25,715 bases of DNA from JASGDC01 sp047605865. GTDB taxonomy: Bacteria > Actinomycetota > Actinomycetes > Actinomycetales > Micrococcaceae. The stretch covers positions 1 to 25,715 of the forward strand of contig JASGFC010000022.1 in NCBI GenBank assembly GCA_047605865.1, read 5' to 3'. Position numbers and translations under genes: made by a program. This document shows, in pieces, positions 1 to 7,315 of the stretch (position 1 is the stretch's first letter; each line of letters begins with the position of its first letter). The notes under the pieces are model-generated. The model was not told the origin of the DNA and ran no database searches. It worked only from the letters and a program-made list of their open reading frames with translations.

Positions 1-1062
1 AAAGAGAACAGAACAAGAATCATCAAGATATCTCAACAAGTAGATTCTTTGTTGAATCGAGCTTCTTGGGAAGCTCTTAAACCTTTTGAGAGTTTCCTTA
101 TTTGTAGTGAATCTACAGCATCATCTCGAGTTGAAGGTATTGGAACTAACCGTAAAGATTTTGCTAAGGCAGTGCTCATGTTTAAGGCGTCGGATAATGC
201 AAAACTAACCCTTAGCGGCATTGAAGCTACTACTTTTTTGGCACGAGCTATTCATCAGAAGAGGGAAGTTAGAGAGGAAGACATTTTAAAGGCGCATTAT
301 AAGCTTTTGAGGGTCGATCCTGTTGATAGTAGTTACGCAGGGCAGTATCGAACTAAACAGAACTGGATTGGTGGTGGCGATACTCCGCGAAATGCCCTCT
401 ATGTACCTCCAACTGAGAGATTAATCCCTGAATTAATGGCTGATTTAGTAAATTTCTGCAATAGGGATGATTTTAATCCTATTACCCAGGCGATTATTGC
501 TCATGCTCAGTTTGAGTCGATACATCCATTTATTGATGGTAACGGGCGAATAGGAAGAGCCCTCATAACAGGACTTCTTAACAAAACTAACCCTCATCAT
601 GAAGCTCTAATCTTGCCGTTTTCTTCAGCAATGCTTGCAAATGTCGAGAAGTATTATGCAGCACTGACTAGTTACCGAGAAGGCAATATCGATGCTGTTA
701 TTGATTACTTTACTGAGAGTTTTCTAAAAGTCATCCCAGCCGTAGATGCTGCGCTTGTGCGCTTGGCTGAACTTCCTGATGAGTTTAAAGAACGGATAAA
801 GCCTAGAGCAGGTTCCGCACTTTCTCGATTCCTGGAAGAGTTGCCGAAATATCCTATTTTCGATGCTGATGGAGCCCAGAAAATGTTAAGAATTTCGTAC
901 ATCAACAATGTTTATCGTGAAATGGAAAAACTTGTTGATAAAGGTATTCTTGAACCAGTGTCAACCGCAAAGCGAAAGCGTTCATGGTTAGTTCCAGCAG
1001 TGTTTGACGAAATGGAGCGAATGCAAGAAGACATCGGCGCCCGAAAAATCTTTGACGCTTAA
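1..1062 (+). CDS. Fic-domain protein, 5' end outside window
   Basis: Fic enzymes usually transfer AMP, or sometimes another nucleotide, from an NTP onto a hydroxyl of a target protein. The core motif HPFIDGNGRIGR is at about residue 175 counted from base 1 and carries the catalytic His, the phosphate-binding GNGR and the second Arg. Nearer the N terminus, SSRVEG matches the inhibitory alpha-helix signature (S/T)xxxE(G/N), so the protein probably restrains itself in cis and needs no separate antitoxin. The C-terminal ~100 residues look like a winged helix. The frame is open back to base 1: a TTG at 49 could start, but the codons before it read as normal N-terminal Fic sequence, so I treat the gene as truncated by the window edge. 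The last 4 bp overlap the convergent gene at 1059-1367. The target is unknown. Confidence 0.9.
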   Translation, partial: KENRTRIIKISQQVDSLLNRASWEALKPFESFLICSESTASSRVEGIGTNRKDFAKAVLMFKASDNAKLTLSGIEATTFLARAIHQKREVREEDILKAHYKLLRVDPVDSSYAGQYRTKQNWIGGGDTPRNALYVPPTERLIPELMADLVNFCNRDDFNPITQAIIAHAQFESIHPFIDGNGRIGRALITGLLNKTNPHHEALILPFSSAMLANVEKYYAALTSYREGNIDAVIDYFTESFLKVIPAVDAALVRLAELPDEFKERIKPRAGSALSRFLEELPKYPIFDADGAQKMLRISYINNVYREMEKLVDKGILEPVSTAKRKRSWLVPAVFDEMERMQEDIGARKIFDA

Positions 1063-1367
1063 AGTTCTTCAGATTTTGAAAGTTGTGTATCCTGATGGCG
1101 TGGTGAGTAGCTGATTTCGGCTGTTACTGAAGCTGAAACTCTTGATTTGTCAGTAGAAAAGTCTAGGTTCTGAATTGTAATGGTTCCTAGAGAAAAATTA
1201 CCAGTTTTTGAAGAAGCTGTATGCCCTATAGCACTTGCTGCTTCGTAGGCTTGAGTGGGAATGCTATCTACGTTGTGAGCAGTCACAGTATAGGGGATAG
1301 TCATTGTAGTTTCGTAGCTGTCTTTGGCTTGCGTGGGTGTGTGTACAACCCATTCGTTTGTATTCAT
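1059..1367 (-). CDS. orphan 102-aa protein, probable leaderless mRNA
   Basis: I do not recognise a family. The protein is small, without membrane segments, signal peptide or cysteine. Its middle is rich in alternating Thr/Ser/Ile/Val (for example TMTIPYTVTAH and VSASVTAEISYS), which suggests a beta-rich fold, with a charged, Ser-rich tail (SKSEEL). Support for a real gene: a perfect TATAAT at 1374-1379 occupies exactly -12 to -7 relative to the A of the ATG, as expected of a leaderless actinobacterial transcript; it sits 30 bp behind dedA on the same strand; and the stop just overlaps the end of the convergent fic gene. No Shine-Dalgarno sequence is visible. It could be co-transcribed with dedA as well as made from its own promoter. 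Confidence 0.6.
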   Translation of the reverse strand: MNTNEWVVHTPTQAKDSYETTMTIPYTVTAHNVDSIPTQAYEAASAIGHTASSKTGNFSLGTITIQNLDFSTDKSRVSASVTAEISYSPRHQDTQLSKSEEL

Positions 1368-1373
1368 AGTTTG

Positions 1374-1379
1374 ATTATA
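1374..1379 (-). promoter_or_regulatory. -10 element for leaderless 102-aa gene
   Basis: TATAAT on the - strand, six of six to consensus, ending 6 nt before the ATG at 1367. Initiation at the usual distance would place +1 on the A of the ATG. No good -35 hexamer is seen at 16-18 bp. Confidence 0.55.
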
Positions 1380-1397
1380 GATTATCTTCGGACAAGA

Positions 1398-2063
1398 TTA
1401 ATCCAAAGTCTTTTCTTTTGCTTTTGCCTCTTTTTTAGCCTTTAACAGTTCGATAATGATAGGAAGTACTGAGACGAACACAATCGCAAGGAAAATCTTA
1501 TCAATGTTCTGGCCAACCCAAGGAATTCCGCCGAGGACATATCCTAAGAAAGTTACACCAACACCCCAGAGTAAAGCACCAATGCAGTTGAAAAACACAA
1601 ATTTTTGCCGATCCATTTTTGATACGCCAGCAATCACGGGAACAAAGGTGCGCACGATAGGCACAAACCGAGCTAAGATGATGGAGCGTCCACCGTATTT
1701 TTCAAAGAATTCATGTGCTTTGTCAACGTGCTCTCGCTTGAAGAATGTTGAGTCTGGTTTGTTAAAGATTGCTGGCCCTGCTTTGCTACCAATAGTATAA
1801 CCAGTCTGATCACCCACAAAAGCAGCTAAGAAGGTAAGGAACATCAGGAGGAAAATATCCATCTTGATAACACCTGTAGCGCAGAACATGCCCGCGGTAA
1901 AAAGCAAGGAATCGCCTGGCAAAAAGAAGCCAATCAAGAGACCAGTCTCAGCAAAAACAATTGCTAAAACACCGAGCACTGCCCATGGACCTAACGCTTG
2001 AATAAGATGCACTGGATCGAGCCATTCAGGAAGCAGACTTGCTGTAAGAAGAGTTGTATCCAT
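1398..2063 (-). CDS. DedA/VTT-family membrane protein
   Basis: DedA-family proteins sit in the cytoplasmic membrane. Several act as flippases or transporters for undecaprenyl phosphate or phospholipids and depend on the proton gradient. The 221-aa length is normal for the family. Visible hallmarks are an acidic residue followed by FFLPGDSLLF in the first re-entrant region and the Arg-containing motif ARFVPIVRTFVPVIAG in the second half. Hydrophobic stretches lie near residues 30-50, 68-90, 140-165 and 185-205, and the C terminus is Lys-rich and cytoplasmic (KAKKEAKAKEK). The substrate cannot be read from sequence. The start has TATAAT at 2071-2076 only 7 nt upstream and no properly spaced Shine-Dalgarno, so the mRNA is probably leaderless. 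The gene is divergent from yccF across 59 bp. Confidence 0.88.
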   Translation of the reverse strand: MDTTLLTASLLPEWLDPVHLIQALGPWAVLGVLAIVFAETGLLIGFFLPGDSLLFTAGMFCATGVIKMDIFLLMFLTFLAAFVGDQTGYTIGSKAGPAIFNKPDSTFFKREHVDKAHEFFEKYGGRSIILARFVPIVRTFVPVIAGVSKMDRQKFVFFNCIGALLWGVGVTFLGYVLGGIPWVGQNIDKIFLAIVFVSVLPIIIELLKAKKEAKAKEKTLD

Positions 2064-2070
2064 GCCCTTA

Positions 2071-2076
2071 ATTATA
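2071..2076 (-). promoter_or_regulatory. -10 element of dedA
   Basis: TATAAT on the - strand, 7 nt before the ATG at 2063. A CTGAAA (2095-2100) lies 18 bp upstream as a weak -35. Implied leader is 0-1 nt. Confidence 0.5.
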
Positions 2077-2110
2077 AGGTATTACTCTGAAAACTTTCAG
2101 GGTAAAACCT

Positions 2111-2116
2111 TAAAGT
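2111..2116 (+). promoter_or_regulatory. possible -10 element of yccF
   Basis: TAAAGT, four of six to consensus, exactly 6 nt before the ATG at 2123, the same geometry as neighbouring genes. No Shine-Dalgarno is present to offer an alternative. Confidence 0.35.
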
Positions 2117-2122
2117 GAAAGT

Positions 2123-2533
2123 ATGAAAACTATATTAAATCTTGTTTGGTTTGTGCTATCTGGGCTATGGATGGCAATCGGCTACGCTATTGCAGGTGTA
2201 GTAATGTGTGTAACTATTATTGGCATTCCTTTTGGTATTGCCGCTTTCCGTATTGCAGGTTACGCTTTGTGGCCATTTGGGCGAACTACAATCCCTAAAC
2301 ATACCTCAGGTTTCATTGCCGATGTTGGCAATATCATCTGGATTATTCTATGTGGCTGGTGGCTAGCATTAGGTCACATTCTTACAGGTATTGCAATGTG
2401 TATAACTGTTGTTGGAATTCCATTAGGAATTGCGAGTTTCAAAATGGTACCAATTTCATTGTTCCCATTAGGAACTCAGATTGTGAGTGTTGAAAACAAA
2501 CGCCAGTTTAATGAGTTTGTGGCGCAACGCTAA
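2123..2533 (+). CDS. yccF: YccF-domain inner membrane protein
   Basis: A small hydrophobic protein made of two tandem YccF units. Each unit has a membrane helix followed by a near-identical block: MCVTIIGIPFGIAAF then ALWPFG in the first half, MCITVVGIPLGIASF then SLFPLG in the second. The internal repeat shows that both halves derive from one ancestral module. The 136-aa length is normal for the family. Function is not established for this family and I do not assign one. The ATG at 2123 is the only start that keeps the first helix whole; there is no Shine-Dalgarno, and a -10-like TAAAGT ends 6 nt upstream. The gene ends 12 bp before a strong hairpin that probably terminates it. Confidence 0.85.
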   Translation: MKTILNLVWFVLSGLWMAIGYAIAGVVMCVTIIGIPFGIAAFRIAGYALWPFGRTTIPKHTSGFIADVGNIIWIILCGWWLALGHILTGIAMCITVVGIPLGIASFKMVPISLFPLGTQIVSVENKRQFNEFVAQR

Positions 2534-2545
2534 CCCTACTTTTCT

Positions 2546-2595
2546 GTGGCACGATAGCAACTTGAGCATGTTGTCATCGTGCCACGTTATTATTT
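2546..2595 (+). terminator. hairpin terminator after yccF
   Basis: A perfect 10-bp stem (GTGGCACGAT at 2546-2555 with ATCGTGCCAC at 2576-2585) continues inward, after one mismatch, with five more pairs (2557-2561 with 2570-2574, one of them G-U) closing an 8-nt loop. It is followed by GTTATTATTTA, a partial T tract. It ends only 15 bp before the next start codon, so it also insulates, or overlaps the promoter of, the exonuclease gene. Confidence 0.75.
2588..2593 (+). promoter_or_regulatory. -10 element of exonuclease gene
   Basis: TATTAT, five of six to consensus, ending 7 nt before the GTG at 2601. It lies in the AT-rich tail of the preceding terminator hairpin. Confidence 0.4.
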
Positions 2596-2600
2596 AATAC

Positions 2601-3539
2601 GTGAGCATAGATTTTACTGCAATAGATTTTGAAACCGCCAATGGTTTCCGTGGTTCTGCCTGTTCTGTTGGGCTTGTTAAGGTCCGAGATGGCCACATCG
2701 TTGATGAAGATTATTGGCTTATTAAACCACCACCAGGTTTCGATTCTTTCGAAGATATTAACATCAGTATCCATGGCATTAAACCAGAACAGGTTGCTAA
2801 TGAAGCTACTTTTGATGAAATTTTTCCAGAAGTTGGTGGCTTCATCGGTGATGATGTTATCGTAGCTCACAATGCAGCGTTTGATATGGGTGTTTTGAAA
2901 TCAGCATTGCAAGCTCTTGGCGCCTATGGTCCAGCCTTTGATTCTTTGTGTACGGTAAGACTGTCTCGAAAAGTTTACCGTTTACCTTCGTATTCCTTAC
3001 CTTTTGTGGCAAAAGAAGCAGGATATAACTTAGAAAATCATCATGATGCCCTTGAAGATGCTAGAGCCTGTGCTGCTATAGCCATTGATATTGCTCATAG
3101 AACAGGCGCACAAGATCTCAATGAGCTAGTTGATATTCTGAACATGAGATTTACCAGAACTCAGCCAATCATCCCTGGCACTTTTGAAAAGCCTATGCCT
3201 AAACCTTTCCGGAGAAGTTGGCCAGTGGAAGGTATGAATCCTGAACCTAAGCAAGATGCAGATCCTAGCAATCCGCTGTACGGCAAGCAGCTTGTATTTA
3301 CTGGAGAATTAGCTATTTCACGTCAAGAGGCAAAGAACTTGGCAGCAGCTAAAGGAGCTTCAACGTCAAATCTAGTAACTCAGAACACTTCAATTTTGGT
3401 AGTAGGAGCTGGCTTCAGCGTACAAGACTTGCAACAAGGAAGGCTTACAGCTAAGGCTAGAACTGTGATGAAACTACAGAAACAAGGCAAGAGAATTAAT
3501 GTAATCAGTGAAGATCAATTTATGTCTTTAGTGCGTTGA
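2601..3539 (+). CDS. DEDDh 3'-5' exonuclease with C-terminal BRCT domain
   Basis: A DnaQ-like proofreading-type exonuclease of 312 aa. The Exo I motif is FTAIDFETA (D9, E11), Exo II is VAHNAAFD (D95) and Exo III is NHHDALEDA (H148, D153), so all four metal ligands and the catalytic His are present. After a linker at about 190-225, a BRCT domain (GKQLVFTGELAISRQEA onward) runs to the C terminus; such domains, as in DNA ligase and poly(ADP-ribose)-pathway proteins, bind DNA ends or partner proteins. This architecture is known in Gram-positive bacteria and is usually annotated as a DNA polymerase III epsilon-like protein, but it need not be part of the replicase. The start codon is GTG, with a -10-like TATTAT 7 nt upstream and no Shine-Dalgarno. 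The last 25 bp overlap the convergent mqo gene. Confidence 0.9.
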   Translation: MSIDFTAIDFETANGFRGSACSVGLVKVRDGHIVDEDYWLIKPPPGFDSFEDINISIHGIKPEQVANEATFDEIFPEVGGFIGDDVIVAHNAAFDMGVLKSALQALGAYGPAFDSLCTVRLSRKVYRLPSYSLPFVAKEAGYNLENHHDALEDARACAAIAIDIAHRTGAQDLNELVDILNMRFTRTQPIIPGTFEKPMPKPFRRSWPVEGMNPEPKQDADPSNPLYGKQLVFTGELAISRQEAKNLAAAKGASTSNLVTQNTSILVVGAGFSVQDLQQGRLTAKARTVMKLQKQGKRINVISEDQFMSLVR

Positions 3540-5035
3540 TCTTCAGAGAAGTCAGTATCAATACCTAAAACTTTTGCTGTATGTGATGTAATTTCTTCAG
3601 CAAGGTGCTCATTATCATTGAGTTTTTGCTTAAACCCTGGAATCATGCCAGTAATCTTTGGTTCCCAAGAGCTAAACTCTTGTGGGAAACAGCGTTGCAA
3701 GATATCAAGAATAATTGAAGGAGCTGTTGAAGCGCCAGGGGAAGCACCTAACAAAGCTGAAACAGTACCATCAGTTGACGTTACTACTTCGGTACCGAAC
3801 TGGAGAGTACCACCTTTTTTAGCATCTTTTTTAATGACCTGAACACGTTGCCCTGCTTCAATGAGTTCCCAATCTTCAGGGTTAGCAGTTGGCATGAAGT
3901 TTAACAGTGAAAGATCTTTATCTTTACGTTGTTTCACAACCTCCGTAATCAAATATTTCGTCAGTTGTAAATTGCCAAGACCAGCACGAATCATAGGGTA
4001 GAGGTTATGAGTGGAAAGTGAGCTTGGTAAATCTAAGTAAGAACCTTGTTTAAGGAACTTAGTAGAAAAACCAGCATATGGACCAAAGAGCAGAGATTTC
4101 TCACCATCGACAATGCGTAAATCAAGGTGAGGTACTGACATTGGTGGTGCATCAACTTCTGCTTGTCCATAAACTTTGGCACGATGCTGTTCAACTAGAT
4201 CTTTGTTTGTAGTTTTAAGGAATTGCCCTGAAACAGGAAATCCACCTAAACCTTTTGCTTCAGGAATGCCAGTTTGCTGTAGAAGATGAAGTGCGCCGCC
4301 ACCAGCACCGATAAAGATGAATTTTGCGCGTACTTGCGCTTGAAAACCATCTTTTTCTTTGATGTTGAGCAGCCATGTGCCATCGGTATCTCGCTTGATA
4401 TTAGTGATTTCTTGTTCAAGATTGAGTTCTACACCCTGCTGAGTCAAATTATTAAAAAGCAAACGAGTTAAAGATCCGAAATCAACGTCAGTACCAGAAG
4501 CGATTCTGCTGGCTGCAATATCTTGATGAGGATTTCTTCCTTCAATAATTAACGGTGTCCAATTGGCGATTTCATCACGATCTTGTGAAAATTCTATACC
4601 CTCAAAAAGTTTTTGATCTTTAAGCGCTTCGTAACGTTTTTCAAGGTAATTACTGTGATCTTTGCCCCACACGAAACTCATGTGAGTTGTGGGATTGAGG
4701 AAATCTTGTGGGTTTTGCAGAATTCCTTGCTCAACAAGGTAACTCCAAAATTGCCGTGTAACCTGAAACTTTTCGTTGATATCAATCGCTTTTGAGATAT
4801 CAACACTGCCATCAGTATTCTCTGGGGTATAGTTCAGTTCACACAGCGCACTATGTCCAGTTCCAGCGTTATTCCAAGGATTAGAACTTTCAAGGGCAAC
4901 ATCATCTAGTTTTTCATAGACGTTAATGGACCATGATGGCTCAAGTTCTTTAAGGAATGTTCCTAAAGTAGCGCTCATGATACCGCCGCCAATGAGTGCA
5001 ATGTCTATTTGTGGTGTAGTATTGCTTCTTTGCAT
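3515..5035 (-). CDS. mqo: malate:quinone oxidoreductase
   Basis: FAD-dependent peripheral membrane enzyme that oxidises L-malate to oxaloacetate and passes electrons to the quinone pool, a TCA-cycle step that also feeds respiration. At 506 aa it has full family length. The N terminus carries the FAD-binding strand and loop IALIGGGIMSATLG (about residues 11-24), followed by the Mqo-typical SSNPWNNAGTGHSALCELNY. Further family blocks are GGFPVSGQFL, PPMSVPHLDLR, LLFGPYAGFS, AGQRVQVIK and LLGASPGAST near the C terminus. A GATAAT at 5044-5049 lies 8 nt before the ATG, giving a leader of only 1-2 nt; no Shine-Dalgarno is visible. The 3' end overlaps the exonuclease gene by 25 bp with no terminator in between, so antisense read-through is possible. 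Confidence 0.96.
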   Translation of the reverse strand: MQRSNTTPQIDIALIGGGIMSATLGTFLKELEPSWSINVYEKLDDVALESSNPWNNAGTGHSALCELNYTPENTDGSVDISKAIDINEKFQVTRQFWSYLVEQGILQNPQDFLNPTTHMSFVWGKDHSNYLEKRYEALKDQKLFEGIEFSQDRDEIANWTPLIIEGRNPHQDIAASRIASGTDVDFGSLTRLLFNNLTQQGVELNLEQEITNIKRDTDGTWLLNIKEKDGFQAQVRAKFIFIGAGGGALHLLQQTGIPEAKGLGGFPVSGQFLKTTNKDLVEQHRAKVYGQAEVDAPPMSVPHLDLRIVDGEKSLLFGPYAGFSTKFLKQGSYLDLPSSLSTHNLYPMIRAGLGNLQLTKYLITEVVKQRKDKDLSLLNFMPTANPEDWELIEAGQRVQVIKKDAKKGGTLQFGTEVVTSTDGTVSALLGASPGASTAPSIILDILQRCFPQEFSSWEPKITGMIPGFKQKLNDNEHLAEEITSHTAKVLGIDTDFSEDQRTKDIN

Positions 5036-5043
5036 AGTTTTAG

Positions 5044-5049
5044 ATTATC
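5044..5049 (-). promoter_or_regulatory. -10 element of mqo
   Basis: GATAAT on the - strand, five of six to consensus, 8 nt before the ATG at 5035. No clear -35. Confidence 0.4.
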
Positions 5050-5138
5050 GCTTTTATAGCTTTTGAGCAAAGAACTCGTAGAATTTTTCTTTCTTTTTTG
5101 CGTTTTGAGGGGTAGTATATTCAAGGTTTGATTTTATG

Positions 5139-5145
5139 AGAAAGG
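5139..5145 (+). promoter_or_regulatory. Shine-Dalgarno of guaD
   Basis: AGAAAGG, fully complementary to the 16S anti-SD extension, 9 nt before the ATG at 5155. It fixes that start. A possible -10 (TATATT, 5116-5121) lies upstream. Confidence 0.6.
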
Positions 5146-5154
5146 CAAAACATC

Positions 5155-5625
5155 ATGGATTCAACTCAATACCTTGAACAAGCAATACATCTTGCAGAAG
5201 AAAACGTTAAAAAAGGTGGCGGTCCCTTTGGTGCTGTTATCGTGCGCAATGGCGAAATCATTTCTGAAGGTGCAAATTCTGTAACATTAACAAATGACCC
5301 AACTGCACATGCTGAAGTAGTGGCTATTCGGACAGCTTGTCAAAAACTTAATACTTTCTCTTTAGAAGGGTGTGTTTTGTATTCGTCCTGTGAACCATGC
5401 CCTATGTGTATGGCTTCAAGCCTGTGGGCAAGAGTAGATAAAGTGTTTTTCGCTGCCGATAGGTACCAAGCTGCTCAGGTTGGTTTTGATGATTTAGCTT
5501 TTTACGATCTCTTTGAAAAAACTCCACGTGATCAGTGGAAAACTCCTGTTGAACATCTCAATATTAAAGATGCTCTTTCTCCGTTTAATGAATGGAATGC
5601 AAAAACAGACAAAGTTGAATATTAA
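5155..5625 (+). CDS. guaD: guanine deaminase-like nucleobase deaminase
   Basis: Zinc-dependent deaminase of the cytidine-deaminase fold, here most like the small bacterial guanine deaminase (guanine to xanthine plus ammonia; purine salvage and nitrogen supply). The 156-aa length matches Bacillus GuaD. HAEVVAIR supplies the zinc ligand H52 and catalytic E54; CEPCPMC supplies zinc ligands C82 and C85. Features separating it from TadA tRNA adenosine deaminases are NDPTAHAEV, the AAQVGFDD block in the middle and the C-terminal LSPFNEW...KVEY, which resembles the domain-swapped tail of GuaD. The start is supported by the AGAAAGG Shine-Dalgarno 9 nt upstream, unlike the SD-less neighbours. It converges on the 52-aa gene at 5626-5784 with no gap. 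Deamination of a related base cannot be excluded. Confidence 0.88.
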   Translation: MDSTQYLEQAIHLAEENVKKGGGPFGAVIVRNGEIISEGANSVTLTNDPTAHAEVVAIRTACQKLNTFSLEGCVLYSSCEPCPMCMASSLWARVDKVFFAADRYQAAQVGFDDLAFYDLFEKTPRDQWKTPVEHLNIKDALSPFNEWNAKTDKVEY

Positions 5626-5784
5626 CTAATCCCTGGTAAACCAGGAACGTCCCATAATATAAAAAGTAGCTGTGGCTAGGGTAGCCATACAGCAAGCTAT
5701 GCTTAAAGCTTTCACTTGTGTGCAAACGGCGTAGCCTGTTAAAGCAGCTAGGCTCCCAAGGCAAAGAAAATCTATTCGATTCAT
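5626..5784 (-). CDS. 52-aa two-helix membrane protein
   Basis: A small unrecognised membrane protein. The longer frame on this strand runs to 5865, but the start at 5784 is better: GGAGGAG (5790-5796) sits 5 nt before this ATG, and from here the product is compact, with hydrophobic segments at about residues 5-20 and 24-42 and a basic-acidic end (GRSWFTRD). Residues upstream of this Met do not look protein-like. The stop codon abuts the stop of convergent guaD, leaving no room for a terminator. TTTCAC and TTATCT spaced 17 bp apart lie upstream as a weak promoter. Function unknown; the size and two-helix form resemble many uncharacterised actinobacterial small membrane proteins. Confidence 0.55.
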   Translation of the reverse strand: MNRIDFLCLGSLAALTGYAVCTQVKALSIACCMATLATATFYIMGRSWFTRD

Positions 5785-5921
5785 AGGGGCTCCTCCATAG
5801 AGTTGAAGTTTCAAAGATAACAAACGCGTTAAAATCTGTGAAATCTGATTGTAGCCTTGCCACAAAAGTCTGATTTTCCTTGAAATATCAACGCTAAGAG
5901 CAAAATGTCAGTCTATGTGTG

Positions 5922-5927
5922 TACATT
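5922..5927 (+). promoter_or_regulatory. possible -10 of the sbcDC operon
   Basis: TACATT, four of six to consensus, occupying exactly -12 to -7 of the ATG at 5934. This would give a leaderless operon mRNA beginning with the 78-aa gene. Confidence 0.35.
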
Positions 5928-5933
5928 AAAAAC

Positions 5934-6170
5934 ATGATAGAAAAACTAGCTATACAACGTGACAACTTCAGCGATTCAAGAGCAATCTCCCCCTTGTTCT
6001 TGCTCCTGAAAAGTAAGTCAATTGTAGCTATCGTGCAGTTAGTTGCTAATTCTAGTAATATGCCTTCACACTGGATGAGGCTTAATAAGCTCAAGGTTTC
6101 ACCAAGCCTTCAAGGCCATGGAGCTCTTAAAGAACTTAAATCCAACTTGCTGAGAAAGGAAAGCCAATGA
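5934..6170 (+). CDS. 78-aa orphan translationally coupled to sbcD
   Basis: I recognise no family. The protein begins MIEKLAIQRDNFSDSRAI, has a moderately hydrophobic centre (PLFLLLKSKSIVAIVQLVAN) and a basic C terminus (GALKELKSNLLRKESQ). The centre is too short and charged to be a clear membrane helix. It is supported as a gene by its stop codon, which overlaps the sbcD ATG as ATGA, by SbcD's Shine-Dalgarno lying inside its last codons, and by a -10-like TACATT placed for a leaderless start. A GTG at 5919 is an alternative start five codons earlier. Position suggests co-expression with the SbcCD nuclease, perhaps as a small regulatory or accessory subunit; that is inference from context only. 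Confidence 0.5.
   Translation: MIEKLAIQRDNFSDSRAISPLFLLLKSKSIVAIVQLVANSSNMPSHWMRLNKLKVSPSLQGHGALKELKSNLLRKESQ
6153..6160 (+). promoter_or_regulatory. Shine-Dalgarno of sbcD
   Basis: AGAAAGGA, strongly complementary to the anti-SD, 6 nt before the ATG at 6167. It lies inside the 3' end of the 78-aa gene, so translation of the two is likely coupled. Confidence 0.65.
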
Positions 6171-7315
6171 AATTCTTACATACATCTGATTGGCATTTGG
6201 GTAGATCTTTTCATGGGTATTCTACTCAGAAAGAGCAAGAAAGCTTTTGTGAAAGTATCATTAATATCGTGAAAGAACATAACGTAGATATTGTCTTGAT
6301 TGCAGGAGATATTTACGATAGAGCGCAGCCACCTATTGAGTCCATTAAGTTGTATGAAAAGACTATCAATGGAATTATTGGTGCTGGTGCTCAGATTTTT
6401 ATGATTTCTGGTAACCACGATAACCGTGTGCGGCTTGGCACCTTAAGACAGTTGAATGCTAAAGCAGGTTTACATGCAAAAACTGCTGTGCCTGAAGATA
6501 TTTCAGACCCACTCATCGTTGAAGATGAACATGGTGAAATTGCCATTTATGGTGTTCCTTATATTAAACCGGTAACAGATCAAGAAGCCCTTGAGCTTGA
6601 GATTGTGAACCCTGAAACCGCCATGAAAGCAGCACTTCACCTTGTGGAAACTGATTTAGAGAAGCGAGGGAATCCAAGGTCAATCGTGCTAGCACATGCT
6701 TTTGTGCATGGTGCTGAAATAAGTGATTCAGAGAAGCATTTTGCTATTGGCGGCATTGATAATGTCCCAGTGAGTTATTTTAATAACTTTGATTATGTTG
6801 CCTTAGGGCATTTGCATGGTCAACAAAAAGTGACAGAAAAAATGCGTTATTCAGGTTCTCCCATGCCATATAGTTTCTCAGAAGCAAAGCAGACTAAAGG
6901 GTTTTGGCTGTTTGACTTTAGTGAACGGGGCTTGGCAGACATTGAGCCTATTCCTAGTACCAATTTTAGAAAACTGAAGATTATAAAGGGCTCGCTAGAA
7001 GAGCTTTTGGAAGATTCAGAGTATGCTGATGCAGAAAATGCTTGGTGTCAGATTACAGTTAAGCAGGAGGAAGCACCACTTCGTGCCTACGATAAACTTA
7101 AAAATCGCTTTCCATATCTATGTGAATTAAAAATGGACATTGCCAAAGGGAAGATTGAGTTTATCGCTCCAAAGCTTGACGCAGGAGAACAAGAAAATCC
7201 TGCTGAGGTTTTAGAAGATTTTGTGGAATGGGTTCAAGCTAGAGAACCAGATGCAGAAGAAAAAGGTTTTATTAAAGAAGCTGTAGAAGAAAAAACTAGG
7301 AAGGCAGAAGCATGA
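6167..7315 (+). CDS. sbcD: nuclease SbcCD subunit D (Mre11 family)
   Basis: Mn-dependent nuclease subunit of SbcCD/Mre11-Rad50, which cleaves hairpins and blocked DNA ends and trims double-strand breaks. At 382 aa it has the usual length. The five phosphodiesterase motifs are present: HTSDWHLG (D8, H10), IAGDIYDR (D48), SGNHDNR (N83, H84, D85), LAHAFVHGAE, and YVALGHLHGQQ. The cap domain follows from about 270 on. The C-terminal 60 residues are acidic and helical, probably binding the SbcC coiled-coil base. The start overlaps the upstream stop (ATGA), and the stop overlaps the sbcC start in the same way, so three genes form one coupled unit. Confidence 0.95.
   Translation: MKFLHTSDWHLGRSFHGYSTQKEQESFCESIINIVKEHNVDIVLIAGDIYDRAQPPIESIKLYEKTINGIIGAGAQIFMISGNHDNRVRLGTLRQLNAKAGLHAKTAVPEDISDPLIVEDEHGEIAIYGVPYIKPVTDQEALELEIVNPETAMKAALHLVETDLEKRGNPRSIVLAHAFVHGAEISDSEKHFAIGGIDNVPVSYFNNFDYVALGHLHGQQKVTEKMRYSGSPMPYSFSEAKQTKGFWLFDFSERGLADIEPIPSTNFRKLKIIKGSLEELLEDSEYADAENAWCQITVKQEEAPLRAYDKLKNRFPYLCELKMDIAKGKIEFIAPKLDAGEQENPAEVLEDFVEWVQAREPDAEEKGFIKEAVEEKTRKAEA

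Noticed and set aside
3515..5035. - strand flavoprotein as a generic dehydrogenase
   Set aside because: The full set of Mqo blocks and the 506-aa length identify malate:quinone oxidoreductase specifically.
5155..5625. tRNA adenosine deaminase TadA
   Set aside because: The NDPTAHAEV, AAQVGFDD and C-terminal LSPFNEW/KVEY features fit guanine deaminase better than TadA.
5785..5865. 27-residue extension of the 52-aa membrane protein
   Set aside because: GGAGGAG lies directly before the internal ATG at 5784, while the upstream start has no ribosome site.
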